Positions 1-9,711 of a DNA stretch of 64,000 bases are shown here, piece by piece. Position 1 is the stretch's first letter. Every line of letters starts with the position of its first letter. The notes beneath the pieces were generated by a model, which was not told the DNA's origin, did not search any database, and saw only the letters and a list, made by a program, of their open reading frames with translations. The translations under genes were made by a program, and so were the position numbers. This DNA is from Tolypothrix sp. PCC 7712 (GTDB lineage: Bacteria; Cyanobacteriota; Cyanobacteriia; Cyanobacteriales; Nostocaceae), in NCBI RefSeq assembly GCF_025860405.1, contig NZ_CP063785.1, positions 3,038,001-3,102,000 of the forward strand, in the 5' to 3' direction.

Positions 1-40
1 CATCCTTAGAAGCATGAATCTCGATATTCTCCACTGACAT
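1..40 (-). CDS. possible 5' end of a leftward gene cut by the window edge
   Basis: On the minus strand an ATG at 38-40 opens a frame that stays open to the window edge (13 codons, beginning MSVENIEIHASKD). A purine-rich AGAGG lies about 12 bases upstream of the ATG. The residues resemble the first strand of START/SRPBCC-fold proteins, but 13 residues cannot establish a family. If real, the gene is divergent from chlL and shares its 360-base upstream region. Confidence 0.35.
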   Translation of the reverse strand, partial: MSVENIEIHASKD

Positions 41-402
41 TAAGTATTTATGCCTCTCATCTGCAGAGATTAGCATAAGCAAAATCAATGGAAAGCATAG
101 ATAATAGCCGATTTATTCATTTTGTCTTTTGTTACTAATTTTATTTAAATAAAACATAAATAATTTAAATAAAGCTATAAAAAAGTTTTTTATGGATTTT
201 ATGAGCCTTTAAGCTGTAAATATCTTTTAAATATACTTAAATATCTCTATATCTTCTAGTTACATATTTACAGCCCCTTTATTTTCCTTGTAGTTTGGAC
301 AATAATGACATCACAAGACCTCACGCATCGCCATCTCAGGCTAGGTGAAGGCAAATGTTTCAGCCAAGAGTTTGAAAATAAACTATTAAGAGGCCAACGA
401 AA
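41..402. promoter_or_regulatory. AT-rich divergent intergenic region upstream of chlL
   Basis: This is the spacer between the putative leftward gene and chlL. Positions 118-260 are extremely AT-rich. A Shine-Dalgarno-like AAGAGG at 388-393 stands nine bases before the GTG start of chlL. No promoter box could be assigned with confidence and no gene was seen. Confidence 0.5.
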
Positions 403-1269
403 GTGAAACTAGCAGTTTATGGAAAAGGTGGAATCGGCAAATCCACAACTAGCTGTAACATCTCAGTCGCCCTAGCAAAACGCGGCAAGAAAGTACTACA
501 AATTGGCTGCGACCCCAAACACGATAGTACTTTTACGCTCACCGGATTTTTGATTCCGACGATTATTGATACTCTGCAAGAAAAAGACTATCACTATGAA
601 GATGTCTGGCCGGAAGATGTAATTTACAAAGGCTACGGTGGTGTTGATTGCGTAGAAGCAGGTGGCCCGCCAGCAGGTGCTGGGTGTGGTGGATATGTTG
701 TTGGTGAGACCGTGAAATTACTGAAAGAACTCAACGCTTTTGATGAGTATGACGTAATTTTATTTGATGTACTTGGTGACGTTGTGTGCGGCGGTTTTGC
801 AGCGCCACTCAACTATGCTGATTACTGCATGATTGTTACCGACAACGGCTTTGATGCTTTGTTTGCCGCCAATCGGATTGCTGCTTCCGTGAGAGAGAAA
901 GCCAGAACTCACCCACTGCGTTTAGCTGGTTTAATTGGTAATCGCACTTCCAAGCGCGATTTGATTGAAAAATATGTAGAAGCAGTACCAATGCCAGTTT
1001 TGGAAGTTCTACCTTTAATAGAAGATATTCGAGTTTCTCGGGTTAAGGGTAAAACTTTGTTTGAAATGGCAGAATCCGACCCTTCTTTAAGCTACGTTTG
1101 CGATTACTATCTCAACATTGCCGACCAAATTCTTGCACGTCCAGAAGGGGTAGTACCAAATGATGCCCAAGACCGTGAATTGTTCTCTTTATTATCAGAT
1201 TTTTATCTAAATCCGAATAAACCCCAGGTGCGTAATCCGGAAGAGGAATTAGACTTGATGATTGTATAA
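403..1269 (+). CDS. chlL: light-independent protochlorophyllide reductase, iron-sulfur ATP-binding protein ChlL
   Basis: ChlL is the ATP-dependent reductase component (NifH-like) of dark-operative protochlorophyllide oxidoreductase. As a homodimer it passes electrons to the ChlN-ChlB catalytic protein in chlorophyll synthesis. The 288-residue product has the P-loop GKGGIGKST at residues 8-16, the nucleotide-switch region GCDPKHDST, and the two cluster cysteines at C95 (AGAGCGG) and C129 (DVVCGG), which bridge one [4Fe-4S] between subunits. Length is normal for the family. The start is GTG, supported by AAGAGG nine bases upstream. The next gene begins 32 bases after the stop and chlN follows it, so the three are probably co-transcribed. 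chlB is not in the window. Confidence 0.98.
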   Translation: MKLAVYGKGGIGKSTTSCNISVALAKRGKKVLQIGCDPKHDSTFTLTGFLIPTIIDTLQEKDYHYEDVWPEDVIYKGYGGVDCVEAGGPPAGAGCGGYVVGETVKLLKELNAFDEYDVILFDVLGDVVCGGFAAPLNYADYCMIVTDNGFDALFAANRIAASVREKARTHPLRLAGLIGNRTSKRDLIEKYVEAVPMPVLEVLPLIEDIRVSRVKGKTLFEMAESDPSLSYVCDYYLNIADQILARPEGVVPNDAQDRELFSLLSDFYLNPNKPQVRNPEEELDLMIV

Positions 1270-1300
1270 ATCATCAAAATTCCAGGATGGGGAAAATAGT

Positions 1301-1999
1301 ATGGCTTTTTTTCATAGCTTTACAGATTCATTAAAGCAAAAATGGTTGGAGTTTTTCCAGGCTAATCGTGACTGGATTACTCTCCATATGGAAGTGGAAT
1401 CAGTGTACACCCCCGATGGAGGGAAGCGACCACCTTCTTACCTCATCCTGGGAGTTGCCAACGCGTTAGAACCAAAACTAGCGCAGTTAATGCTACCCTT
1501 TTCTAAACTTAATCCTGACGCTGACACGTTAATTGAAGTACTGGATTTACATTTTGACCCAGACATGGCTCTTGGTAATCGCGTAAATCCTAGAGATTTA
1601 GATAATTATCACTATCAAGATGCTGCTGTTGCTGAAGAAAGCGCCCATCATCATACAGAAAACAATCCTCAAAGTAATGGCTTTGCTAATGTAGCAGTTG
1701 CTCAAGAATTTACGATTGTAAATGGGCTAAACGCCACTAACTCACAACAAGCTGCTGATGAAGATGAGTTTGGTGATATTTCCTTTGAGACAACATCATC
1801 AGAAATCAAGCTGGATGACCAAATACTGGAAGATTTAGAGTCACCAGATGAGAACGCCTTCAGTGACGTGTTATCAGATGTTTGGGGTGATGAAACATCG
1901 CTACACAAGGGTGATGCAAGTAATGACTTTTTAGGGGAAGAACTGCCAGCTGGCGTTTTCGATGATTCCGAAATTGCCCGTCTCTTCCCCAACGCTTAA
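1301..1999 (+). CDS. cyanobacterial conserved protein between chlL and chlN (DUF5331-like)
   Basis: The product is 232 residues from ATG 1301; an upstream in-frame start at 1262 overlaps the chlL stop and lacks the Shine-Dalgarno AGGATGGGG found just before 1301. The N-terminal ~95 residues are conserved-looking (begins MAFFHSFTDSLKQKWLEFF, then GGKRPPSYLILGVANALEPK). The rest is acidic, rich in Asp, Glu, Ser and Asn, and probably disordered. From memory, a protein of this kind (DUF5331) lies between chlL and chlN in many filamentous cyanobacteria. No catalytic motif, membrane segment or signal peptide is visible. Position suggests a link to dark chlorophyll synthesis, but function is unknown. 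Confidence 0.8.
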   Translation: MAFFHSFTDSLKQKWLEFFQANRDWITLHMEVESVYTPDGGKRPPSYLILGVANALEPKLAQLMLPFSKLNPDADTLIEVLDLHFDPDMALGNRVNPRDLDNYHYQDAAVAEESAHHHTENNPQSNGFANVAVAQEFTIVNGLNATNSQQAADEDEFGDISFETTSSEIKLDDQILEDLESPDENAFSDVLSDVWGDETSLHKGDASNDFLGEELPAGVFDDSEIARLFPNA

Positions 2000-2129
2000 T
2001 TTTTTAGCGTTCCTGTTGAATTTAGGGTTTGCTGGCTGGTGCTATGTACCACATATCACAGGAGTTTGGGGGAAGAATTGTTCTTTCCCCACATACCTGC
2101 CCTATGTTCGCCTGCCTTGTTCGCTTTAA

Positions 2130-3557
<1,428 letters not shown>

Positions 3558-3675
3558 AATTTCAATTTTAATCAACAATACTGAGTTACAAGTGCTGAGT
3601 CCTGAATCTTTTCTACTTCACTCAGTACTCCGCACTTAAGACTCAGAACTAAAAAAGTAACACTATCTATTTAAG

Positions 3676-3700
3676 GGTGAACGTCAAGTTCGCCTTTTTT
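3676..3700 (+). terminator. rho-independent terminator after chlN
   Basis: Stem GGTGAAC (3676-3682) pairs with GTTCGCC (3688-3694) with one G-U pair and a five-base loop, followed directly by six T. It lies 119 bases after the chlN stop and just before the convergent gene ending at 3744. Confidence 0.8.
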
Positions 3701-3743
3701 CTTGAAAATGTTGGCTATATTTTCATCCTTAACACTTCATCTT

Positions 3744-3980
3744 TCAAAGGACAGCTTCATCGCGTTTACAATCCACAACAATCTCAAAGATAGTGTTTGG
3801 TATTACTTGGCGTAAGTGGCGCAAATAGCCATCAGCATCAGAACGGCTGCGGAATCTAGCCACAATTACTGGGTCTGTATTGGGAACAATACGAGTGATA
3901 GCCCAAGTGTTAAGGCGTTGTCTGTAGCCTTTAGTTTGCATTTCTGTTGTGGAAGCTGGATATTCGGTATTTTGTGGCAT
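3744..3980 (-). CDS. small conserved cyanobacterial hypothetical protein
   Basis: A 78-residue protein, MPQNTEYPASTTEMQTKGYR onward. The middle, with WAITRIVPNTDPVIVARF and RSRSDADGYLRHLRQVIP, has an alternating strand/helix pattern like a small alpha/beta domain. No motif identifies an activity. The ATG at 3980 is preceded by a GAAGGA sequence, and an unusual hairpin lies in the leader (see 4013-4055). It is convergent with chlN. I believe close relatives exist only in cyanobacteria, but this is from memory. Confidence 0.7.
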   Translation of the reverse strand: MPQNTEYPASTTEMQTKGYRQRLNTWAITRIVPNTDPVIVARFRSRSDADGYLRHLRQVIPNTIFEIVVDCKRDEAVL

Positions 3981-4012
3981 GATCTAAATTATCCTTCGGG
4001 AGCTAAGTCAAG

Positions 4013-4055
4013 GGCGTTAGTAAGTCTCTTGGCGGGGATAGACTAACGCCTTTTT
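4013..4055 (+). other. hairpin plus T-run: plus-strand terminator shape, or minus-strand leader hairpin
   Basis: GGCGTTAGT (4013-4021) pairs perfectly with ACTAACGCC (4042-4050), followed by five T on the plus strand. No plus-strand gene lies just upstream. Read on the minus strand, the same hairpin sits in the leader of the small gene starting at 3980, about 30 bases from its ATG. It could end an antisense transcript or affect translation of that gene. Confidence 0.55.
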
Positions 4056-4598
4056 AAGTATCGATGCACCCTTAGTAATACATTATTTTTGTGTTGTCAA
4101 CACCTGGGACTAAGGAGTGCAAGTAACTAATTTCCTATTTTGAGTATGAAATTTTACTTCTATAATTAGATGCTCTACTAAACTTGCTATTTTTACCGCA
4201 ATTAGGAGCTGGTGTACTTAGTTCTAAGATTACTCTATTTATGGCGTTATCCAAAAAAATAAATTTTTTTTCTGTGCAAGTTTTGAGTAAAAAATTATTT
4301 TGCCAGCACAACGATTAACTAAACTAGGTTTGTTAAGATTTAGCACTAACTAAATCGATTTGTTGCTCGACTTACAACCTAGACAGTTTTGACATAGATT
4401 TCAGGCTTGACAATTTAGTACAGAACAATTGAATATATACTGGGCACATTGTGCAATTTTTATCTGTGGGGTATGACCCCCTTAATCCACTTGTAATTAA
4501 AAAATATTCCCGTAAATAAATTCAAAAATGGTGCGTTAACAGAGTGTAATGCACGCTACAAAATATGGAATTAAATTGAAACCTAATAATTTATAAAA
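4056..4598. other. AT-rich intergenic region, no gene seen
   Basis: 543 bases between the divergent small gene and the ATP-grasp gene. It is AT-rich with many short A/T runs. No open frame with a ribosome binding site, tRNA-like fold or tandem repeat was noticed. It must hold the promoter of the ATP-grasp gene. Confidence 0.5.
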
Positions 4599-5588
4599 AT
4601 GAAGACACCATTTGTTGTCACAATAATTGAAAAAGTTGTTGAGCAAATTGGAGCAGTATTAGTATTAGACCCAGAATGTAAATATGTAGGTCATATTACC
4701 TTTAAAAATGGGAAAAAAACTGTTTTTCGCTCTACGCATTTCAGTATAAATGGTTTTGGAGCAGCAGAGTTAGCCAAGGATAAAGGTTCCTCTAGTTTTT
4801 TTCTCAATCATTTTGGCTATAAAGTTCCTGAAGGCAAAACTTTTTTTAATGAGAAACTATGCAAACAAATTGAGACGTTAAGAAATATCGATGATGGTTT
4901 TAACTATGCTAAGTATTTGGGAATGCCTGTAATAGTTAAACCACTTAATCTCAGCCAAGGTAGATTCGTAACTAAAGTTTATAATAAACGAGAATACTAT
5001 CAAGTAGCAAAAAAAATATTACAAATAACCCCAGGCTTTATTGTTGAGCGATTCCATATGGGCAATGACTACAGAATTGTAGTCTTAGATCAAGAAGTAA
5101 TGATTGCCTATCAGCGAATTCCTTTATTTATTGTAGGTGATGGTGAATCCACTGTTTTAGAGCTTTTGCATCAAAAGCAAGAAATTCTCAATCAACATTC
5201 TAGAAAAATTATCGATTTTGAAGATTTTAGAATTGCTCAAAAATTAAAAAGGCAAAAATTAGCCTTTGAGAGTGTGCTTCCCCCAGGTAATATTGTTTAT
5301 CTTTTAGACAATGCAAATTTATCGAGTGGCGGAGATGCTGTAGATTTAAGCGACATTATTCATCCAGATTTTAAAAAATTGGCAATTAATATCGCTAAAG
5401 ATATGGGTTTAAGATTAGCAGGGGTAGATATTATTGCTAGCGATATCACAATGCCAATGGTAGACTACACCATTATTGAAGTTAATGGCTCTCCAGGATT
5501 GCTCAATTATGCTTCATTGGGTGAATCGCAAACTCGGAGAGTCGAAAATTTATATCTCAAAGTTCTGCTAACAATTGAGAATGAATGA
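4599..5588 (+). CDS. orphan ATP-grasp ligase related to the ATP-grasp domain of cyanophycin synthetase
   Basis: The 329-residue protein matches the ATP-grasp section of CphA and GshF-type ligases. It has a lysine-bearing strand (MPVIVKPLNLSQGRF, ~residues 109-123), VERFHMGNDYRIVVLD, a VVGDG-type turn (FIVGDGESTVLELL), a NLSSGGDAVDLSDIIHP segment and the metal-binding end IIEVNGSPGL. These ligases activate a carboxylate with ATP and join it to an amine. The N-terminal domain and the C-terminal Mur-ligase domain of CphA are absent, so it is not a cyanophycin synthetase; it is not truncated within the ATP-grasp fold. It stands alone on its strand with long spacers on both sides, so context gives no substrate. 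An unknown peptide or amino-acid ligase is the best description. Confidence 0.8.
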   Translation: MKTPFVVTIIEKVVEQIGAVLVLDPECKYVGHITFKNGKKTVFRSTHFSINGFGAAELAKDKGSSSFFLNHFGYKVPEGKTFFNEKLCKQIETLRNIDDGFNYAKYLGMPVIVKPLNLSQGRFVTKVYNKREYYQVAKKILQITPGFIVERFHMGNDYRIVVLDQEVMIAYQRIPLFIVGDGESTVLELLHQKQEILNQHSRKIIDFEDFRIAQKLKRQKLAFESVLPPGNIVYLLDNANLSSGGDAVDLSDIIHPDFKKLAINIAKDMGLRLAGVDIIASDITMPMVDYTIIEVNGSPGLLNYASLGESQTRRVENLYLKVLLTIENE

Positions 5589-5700
5589 AGGGATTGGGGA
5601 TTGGGGATTGGGGATTGGGGATAAGGGGTAATGGGGATTGGGGATTGGGGAACTCGGGGCCCCCTCTGGGGATAAGGGGTAATGGGGATTGGGTTTAAAA
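5589..5700. repeat. STRR1-type heptamer array and composite repeat
   Basis: Tandem GGGGATT units start right after the ATP-grasp stop. They are followed by a composite unit, GGGGCCCCCTCTGGGGATAA then GGGGTAATGGGGA, that recurs near 37570 and 49796. Repeats of this heptamer type are known from heterocystous cyanobacteria. Confidence 0.85.
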
Positions 5701-6104
5701 GGACAAAGTTATTGCACTGAAAAATATAAATTAAAAACACAAATCAAGTGCAGATTTTATTTTTGGGTTAAGCTGAGAGCGATCGCACTTGAAAACAAAG
5801 AATCCCCCCAAGTCCTGAAAATCCAGGTTGATTGAGGGGTTCAAATGTTGCAGCAAAAAGTGAATTACTCTTCAGTAAACAGGGTTTTGGTTAAAATTTC
5901 AATAAGTTTAGGTTAAGTTTCCGTAAAGAAGCTGTCAAAGATTCGTGAAGCCTACAAATAAAATCAGCCATTCTACATCTGAAATCTATGGCAGTAGGCA
6001 GGTTCAAAAGAATCTTTGATTCAGTAAAATTATCGAGAAAATGATTCTCACATGAAAATTTATTGGTGACTAGAGGGTTTTCTCCCCTCATGGCTGTTGG
6101 GTGG
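5701..6104. other. intergenic, no gene seen
   Basis: Contains a HIP1 octamer at 5779-5786 and AT-rich sequence. Long minus-strand frames that cross this region owe their openness to the neighbouring heptamers and have repetitive PNPQSP-type translations, so they are not taken as genes. Confidence 0.5.
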
Positions 6105-6310
6105 TGGGGATTGGGGATTGGGGACTGGGGATTGGGGACTGGGGACTGGGGACTGGGGATTGGGGATTGGGGACTGGGGACTGGGGATTGGGGATTGGGG
6201 ACTGGGGACTGGGGATTGGGGATAAGGGAGATAAGGGAGATGAGGGAGATGAGGGAGAAAATTCCCATTACCAATTACCAATTACCAGTTACCAATTACC
6301 AATTACCCAT
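6105..6310. repeat. long mixed heptamer array (GGGGATT/GGGGACT, then CCAATTA units)
   Basis: About 120 bases of alternating GGGGATT and GGGGACT, then AGGGAGATG-type units, then ACCAATT/ACCCATT units (6265-6310). All plus- and minus-strand open frames here are products of the repeat. Confidence 0.9.
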
Positions 6311-6923
6311 TACCAAACACCAAACAATAGATAATTCGCGTAGGCGTAGCCCGCCGCAGGTATCGCATTTTAGGAAGAGGGTGCAACCGCGAATCTAACC
6401 AATCATTACTGCCAAATTTATATCTACACAGCACCCTTATCTAACTTTCTGCCTTTTCGCCTCTTGAGGGCAGATATTAGAGATGCACTTGATTATCAGG
6501 ATGCGTCTAAATTGATTATCTAATATATCAAAATATCAATAGTTAGCAAAAAATACAAAATCACTACTTTGATACTTGTTAATTTTTTCTAAAGAAAATT
6601 GGGAACATCAGTTAGCTACCAACATTCTTTGTTATTACGTATAATTTGGAAAATTTTTTAACACATAGGAACGCGGAGCCAGTCTTGGGTAAAGTATAGA
6701 AGTTCTATTTATAATTGTGACAACCTTGTAAAACTGTGAGTAGATTAATTTTGAATTTTGAATTTTGAATTTTGAATTTTGAATTTTGAATTCCCCATAG
6801 GGGTTGAGTGCTATGTATGGTAAAAAATTGTGAAATTTTTAATTTTAAATTCCTGTCAAGCAAGAGTGATATTTTTTGTGTTATAAAACTCACAGCAATT
6901 TATCTTAGAGCAAAAAATACTCT
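6311..6923. other. intergenic with dispersed repeats; upstream of the GTPase cassette
   Basis: Contains a GC-rich dispersed sequence at about 6338-6368 (GCGTAGGCGTAGCCCGCCGC) of a kind common in Nostoc genomes. A tandem TTTTGAA heptamer array lies at about 6749-6791. No gene was recognised. The last 100 bases are AT-rich and probably hold the promoter of the cassette. Confidence 0.55.
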
Positions 6924-9458
6924 ATGGAAACAGAACAACTGGAGCGTTTTAAAGAGTATGGCGAATTCATCCTCCAGAAATTAGACTCTGTACCTGAATA
7001 TCCCTCCAAGCAAGAAGATTGGGTACCAGCTAGTCTTGATGAGAGTCTGTTTCGCTTGCGGGAAGCTGCTCAAAAAACTGTAGAATTGGCTACCTCACCA
7101 GTCAAAATTGGGGTGATGGGTGAATTTAGCAGTGGGAAAACTTTGCTGCTAGGTAGTTTAATTGGCTACGCTGATGCTTTACCTGTGAGTGAAAATCCAA
7201 CTACGGGAAACGTTACAGCTATACATATCATTCCTCAGGAAGGCTTTGCGACTACTCAGCTAGGCAATTTTACCGTAGAGTACTTAGATGATGAAGGTGT
7301 ACATGATTGTCTGCGGTTTATGTTGGGGGAAGCTAATCGCCGCACCATCGCTGCGGGACTTCCACCGGCGCTGCTATCGAAGCTGAAGGAACCAAAAGAT
7401 ATTCTCAGTTGGTGTCAGGAAACCTGGAAGAGTAGCAACAATTTGGAGTTGCGTTATTTACTGCGTGAGTTAGTCATATTTATTCGCGCTTATCTATCTT
7501 ACGGTGAGGCGATGTGTGGTGGATGCTACCAAATTAATGCTACCACTGCCCGTGAGGGGTTACAGTTACTTGAGCAACCAATGGCGATTCAAACCCTCAG
7601 CTTTGATGATTTACCCCCTGCTCATATTAAATTACCAAGTCCACCGCAAAGATTAGCCTCAAAGTTATTACAGAATAGTTTCCCGTTGATTCGTCGTGTA
7701 GATATTGAAGTGAAAATCTCACGGGAAATTTGGGACGTTACGGGTGCTTCAGAATTTATTTTGCTTGACTTTCCGGGGTTGGGTGCGTCTAATTCGGGAA
7801 CGCGCGACACATTTTTATCCCTGCGAGAATTAGCAGAGGTGCAGACAATTCTCGTATTGCTCAATGGTAAATCTCCTGGAAGCGATCGCGCCAATAAAAT
7901 CTTTACCATGATGCAGCAGCAGCGACCAGGACAAGACCTCAAGGATTTGATTCTGGTGGGTGTGGGACGGTTCGATCAACTTCCCTTGGAAAGCGAAGGT
8001 GGGGAAAGAGAACTTGATCAATTAATTAACGATAGCGGCGAAAATTATCCTTTACAGGAAAGCAGCGTTTTTCAGAAACTTAAAGTTTTACAAACAACCA
8101 TTGACGCAGCCGGTGCTTTTACTACTCAAAAAGACCGCATCGTTTTACTATCACCACTGTTAGGACTAGCAGATTTAGCAAAGCGTTCCACTTCGGTAAA
8201 AGCAGGTTCGCCAGAGTTTTTAGCTAACCTCGATTATCCCGATTATCTAGACCGTTCTAAAAGGTTACAAGAAAAATGGGGCAGATTAAGCGATCGCTTA
8301 TTAACATCCGATGGACGTAATTATCTTGGCAGACAACTGGGTTACTTTGCTCAAGATGGCGGTATTAGCAAGCTGCGAGAATTAATTCAAAAACACGTTG
8401 CTACCCACGGACTAAAGCAATTGTATGAAGATACAAAACGTGCGGCGGAAGTTGTACGTCAGCAACAAAATAATCTCAAAAATATTCTCCACGAAATTCA
8501 CGAACAAGGTATACCTACTGGAGACAGTCCCGCTTTTATTGAATTACGAGAAGCAATTGAAAATTTAGATAAAAGCTATAGAAACTTCCAAAAAGATTTA
8601 GGAAAAGAACCACTCAAAGATAGACGCAACGTTTCTGTCAGCGATGTCGTTAAAGATGAATTAACTTTTAGAATCCTCAGTTGGAGTCAATGGACTTTAC
8701 TGTTCAACAAAGTTAATAATGGTACAATCGCCCTCACCGAATCTAAAGGTGCAGCCGGAAAGTTATTTGAGCGGGGAAACCGAGTTAATATTACAATTCC
8801 CACCAAAAGCGACGATTTTTATCCCATCTTTGCCAAGACGATTCAAGAAGTAGAAGAATTTGCGCGCGATCGCATTAGTCAAGCAATTGGAGATTTGCTG
8901 ACTAAATTATCAAATTACGTCGCTAAAGAACGGGAATTTCTGCAAACAAATCTCAACCCAGAGATGGAATCAGATATTGAATCAAAATTTGGTATCGAAG
9001 AAGCAGAACTTTTTTATAAACTACTTTTAGGCTGTGATCCTAATCAATGGCAAGAAGCAATCATTTCTGAGATTCATAATCAAGAAAAATCGATTACACC
9101 GGAAATGATCTTTCCCTTAGCGCGTCAAGATGAAAAACATAATATCGGGCAAATTTTTGATTGGGCCCCTGAACGCAACGGTGCGCCTAAAGCCAACAAT
9201 CATCAACTTTTTGTCTTACGTCTAAGAGATGAAATTACTGCTAGCGCTAGTCTGCATCTTGTGCAATATGTGAGTGAAGTAAATCAAAAAGTGAACGCCG
9301 AATTACAAGGAATTTTGGATCAAATTATTCCTAGTTTGCAAAATATTTCTAAAAAAGAGAATTTACTTAGACATATTGCTGCTGGCGATACACCATCACA
9401 ATCATCTATTCCCACTTGGTTACAAATTCTCGCTGATGTCTCAGCCAAAAACTATTAG
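6924..9458 (+). CDS. dynamin-like large GTPase, first gene of a three-gene cassette
   Basis: An 844-residue protein with a G1 P-loop GEFSSGKT (66-73), a likely switch-I threonine in NPTTGNVTAI (T93/T94), the G3 motif DFPGLG (282-287), and a G4-like VGVGRFDQ (~346-352) with Phe before the Asp instead of the usual K-x-D. The large insertion between G1 and G3, and the long helical C-terminal part (residues 430-844, charged and coiled-coil-like), fit dynamin-like proteins rather than small GTPases. No transmembrane segment is obvious. Such proteins usually remodel membranes or act in stress and conflict systems. It is followed by an Hsp70-fold ATPase and a helical protein on the same strand, so the three probably act together. 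Specific function unknown. Confidence 0.8.
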   Translation: METEQLERFKEYGEFILQKLDSVPEYPSKQEDWVPASLDESLFRLREAAQKTVELATSPVKIGVMGEFSSGKTLLLGSLIGYADALPVSENPTTGNVTAIHIIPQEGFATTQLGNFTVEYLDDEGVHDCLRFMLGEANRRTIAAGLPPALLSKLKEPKDILSWCQETWKSSNNLELRYLLRELVIFIRAYLSYGEAMCGGCYQINATTAREGLQLLEQPMAIQTLSFDDLPPAHIKLPSPPQRLASKLLQNSFPLIRRVDIEVKISREIWDVTGASEFILLDFPGLGASNSGTRDTFLSLRELAEVQTILVLLNGKSPGSDRANKIFTMMQQQRPGQDLKDLILVGVGRFDQLPLESEGGERELDQLINDSGENYPLQESSVFQKLKVLQTTIDAAGAFTTQKDRIVLLSPLLGLADLAKRSTSVKAGSPEFLANLDYPDYLDRSKRLQEKWGRLSDRLLTSDGRNYLGRQLGYFAQDGGISKLRELIQKHVATHGLKQLYEDTKRAAEVVRQQQNNLKNILHEIHEQGIPTGDSPAFIELREAIENLDKSYRNFQKDLGKEPLKDRRNVSVSDVVKDELTFRILSWSQWTLLFNKVNNGTIALTESKGAAGKLFERGNRVNITIPTKSDDFYPIFAKTIQEVEEFARDRISQAIGDLLTKLSNYVAKEREFLQTNLNPEMESDIESKFGIEEAELFYKLLLGCDPNQWQEAIISEIHNQEKSITPEMIFPLARQDEKHNIGQIFDWAPERNGAPKANNHQLFVLRLRDEITASASLHLVQYVSEVNQKVNAELQGILDQIIPSLQNISKKENLLRHIAAGDTPSQSSIPTWLQILADVSAKNY

Positions 9459-9519
9459 TAAATAGTGCTGAATCTTCAGAAATAAACTCTTACTATTCTC
9501 TTTCTTCGTGTACTACCCT

Positions 9520-9650
9520 TCGGGAACGGCTTCGCCGAACGTGTCTTCGCGGTTCGTTGATCGAGATTTTTTAAACGAACCACATTCGCGAAGCGTCTCG
9601 CAGAGAAGGCGCATTCACGAAGTGTCTCGAAGAGAAGGACGCAAAGTAGA
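9520..9650. repeat. dispersed GC-rich repeat between the GTPase and the Hsp70-like gene
   Basis: Short inverted units such as TTCGGGAACGGCTTCGCCGAA and GCGAAGCGTCTCGCAGAGAAG, of the type scattered through Nostoc genomes, fill the 253-base gap. The region is open in frame with the next gene, which artificially lengthens that frame. Confidence 0.7.
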
Positions 9651-9711
9651 AAGACAAGAAGAAGATATTCAGCGAATCTCTGCGTTTCCAATTATCCCCT
9701 CAACAAATCCT

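Noticed and set aside
5507..5740. Open frames through the heptamer arrays (also 5891-6274, 6060-6281, 6063-6398, 6101-6334)
   Set aside because: Translations are pure repeats (PNPQSP or GDWGLG types). A 7-base repeat is open in all frames when it has no stop, so length means nothing.
6105..6310. Possible CRISPR array
   Set aside because: The period is seven bases with no unique spacers and no cas gene in the window.
9508..9711. Upstream extension of the Hsp70-like protein
   Set aside because: Encoded by dispersed GC-rich repeats; the ATG at 9712 begins the conserved region.
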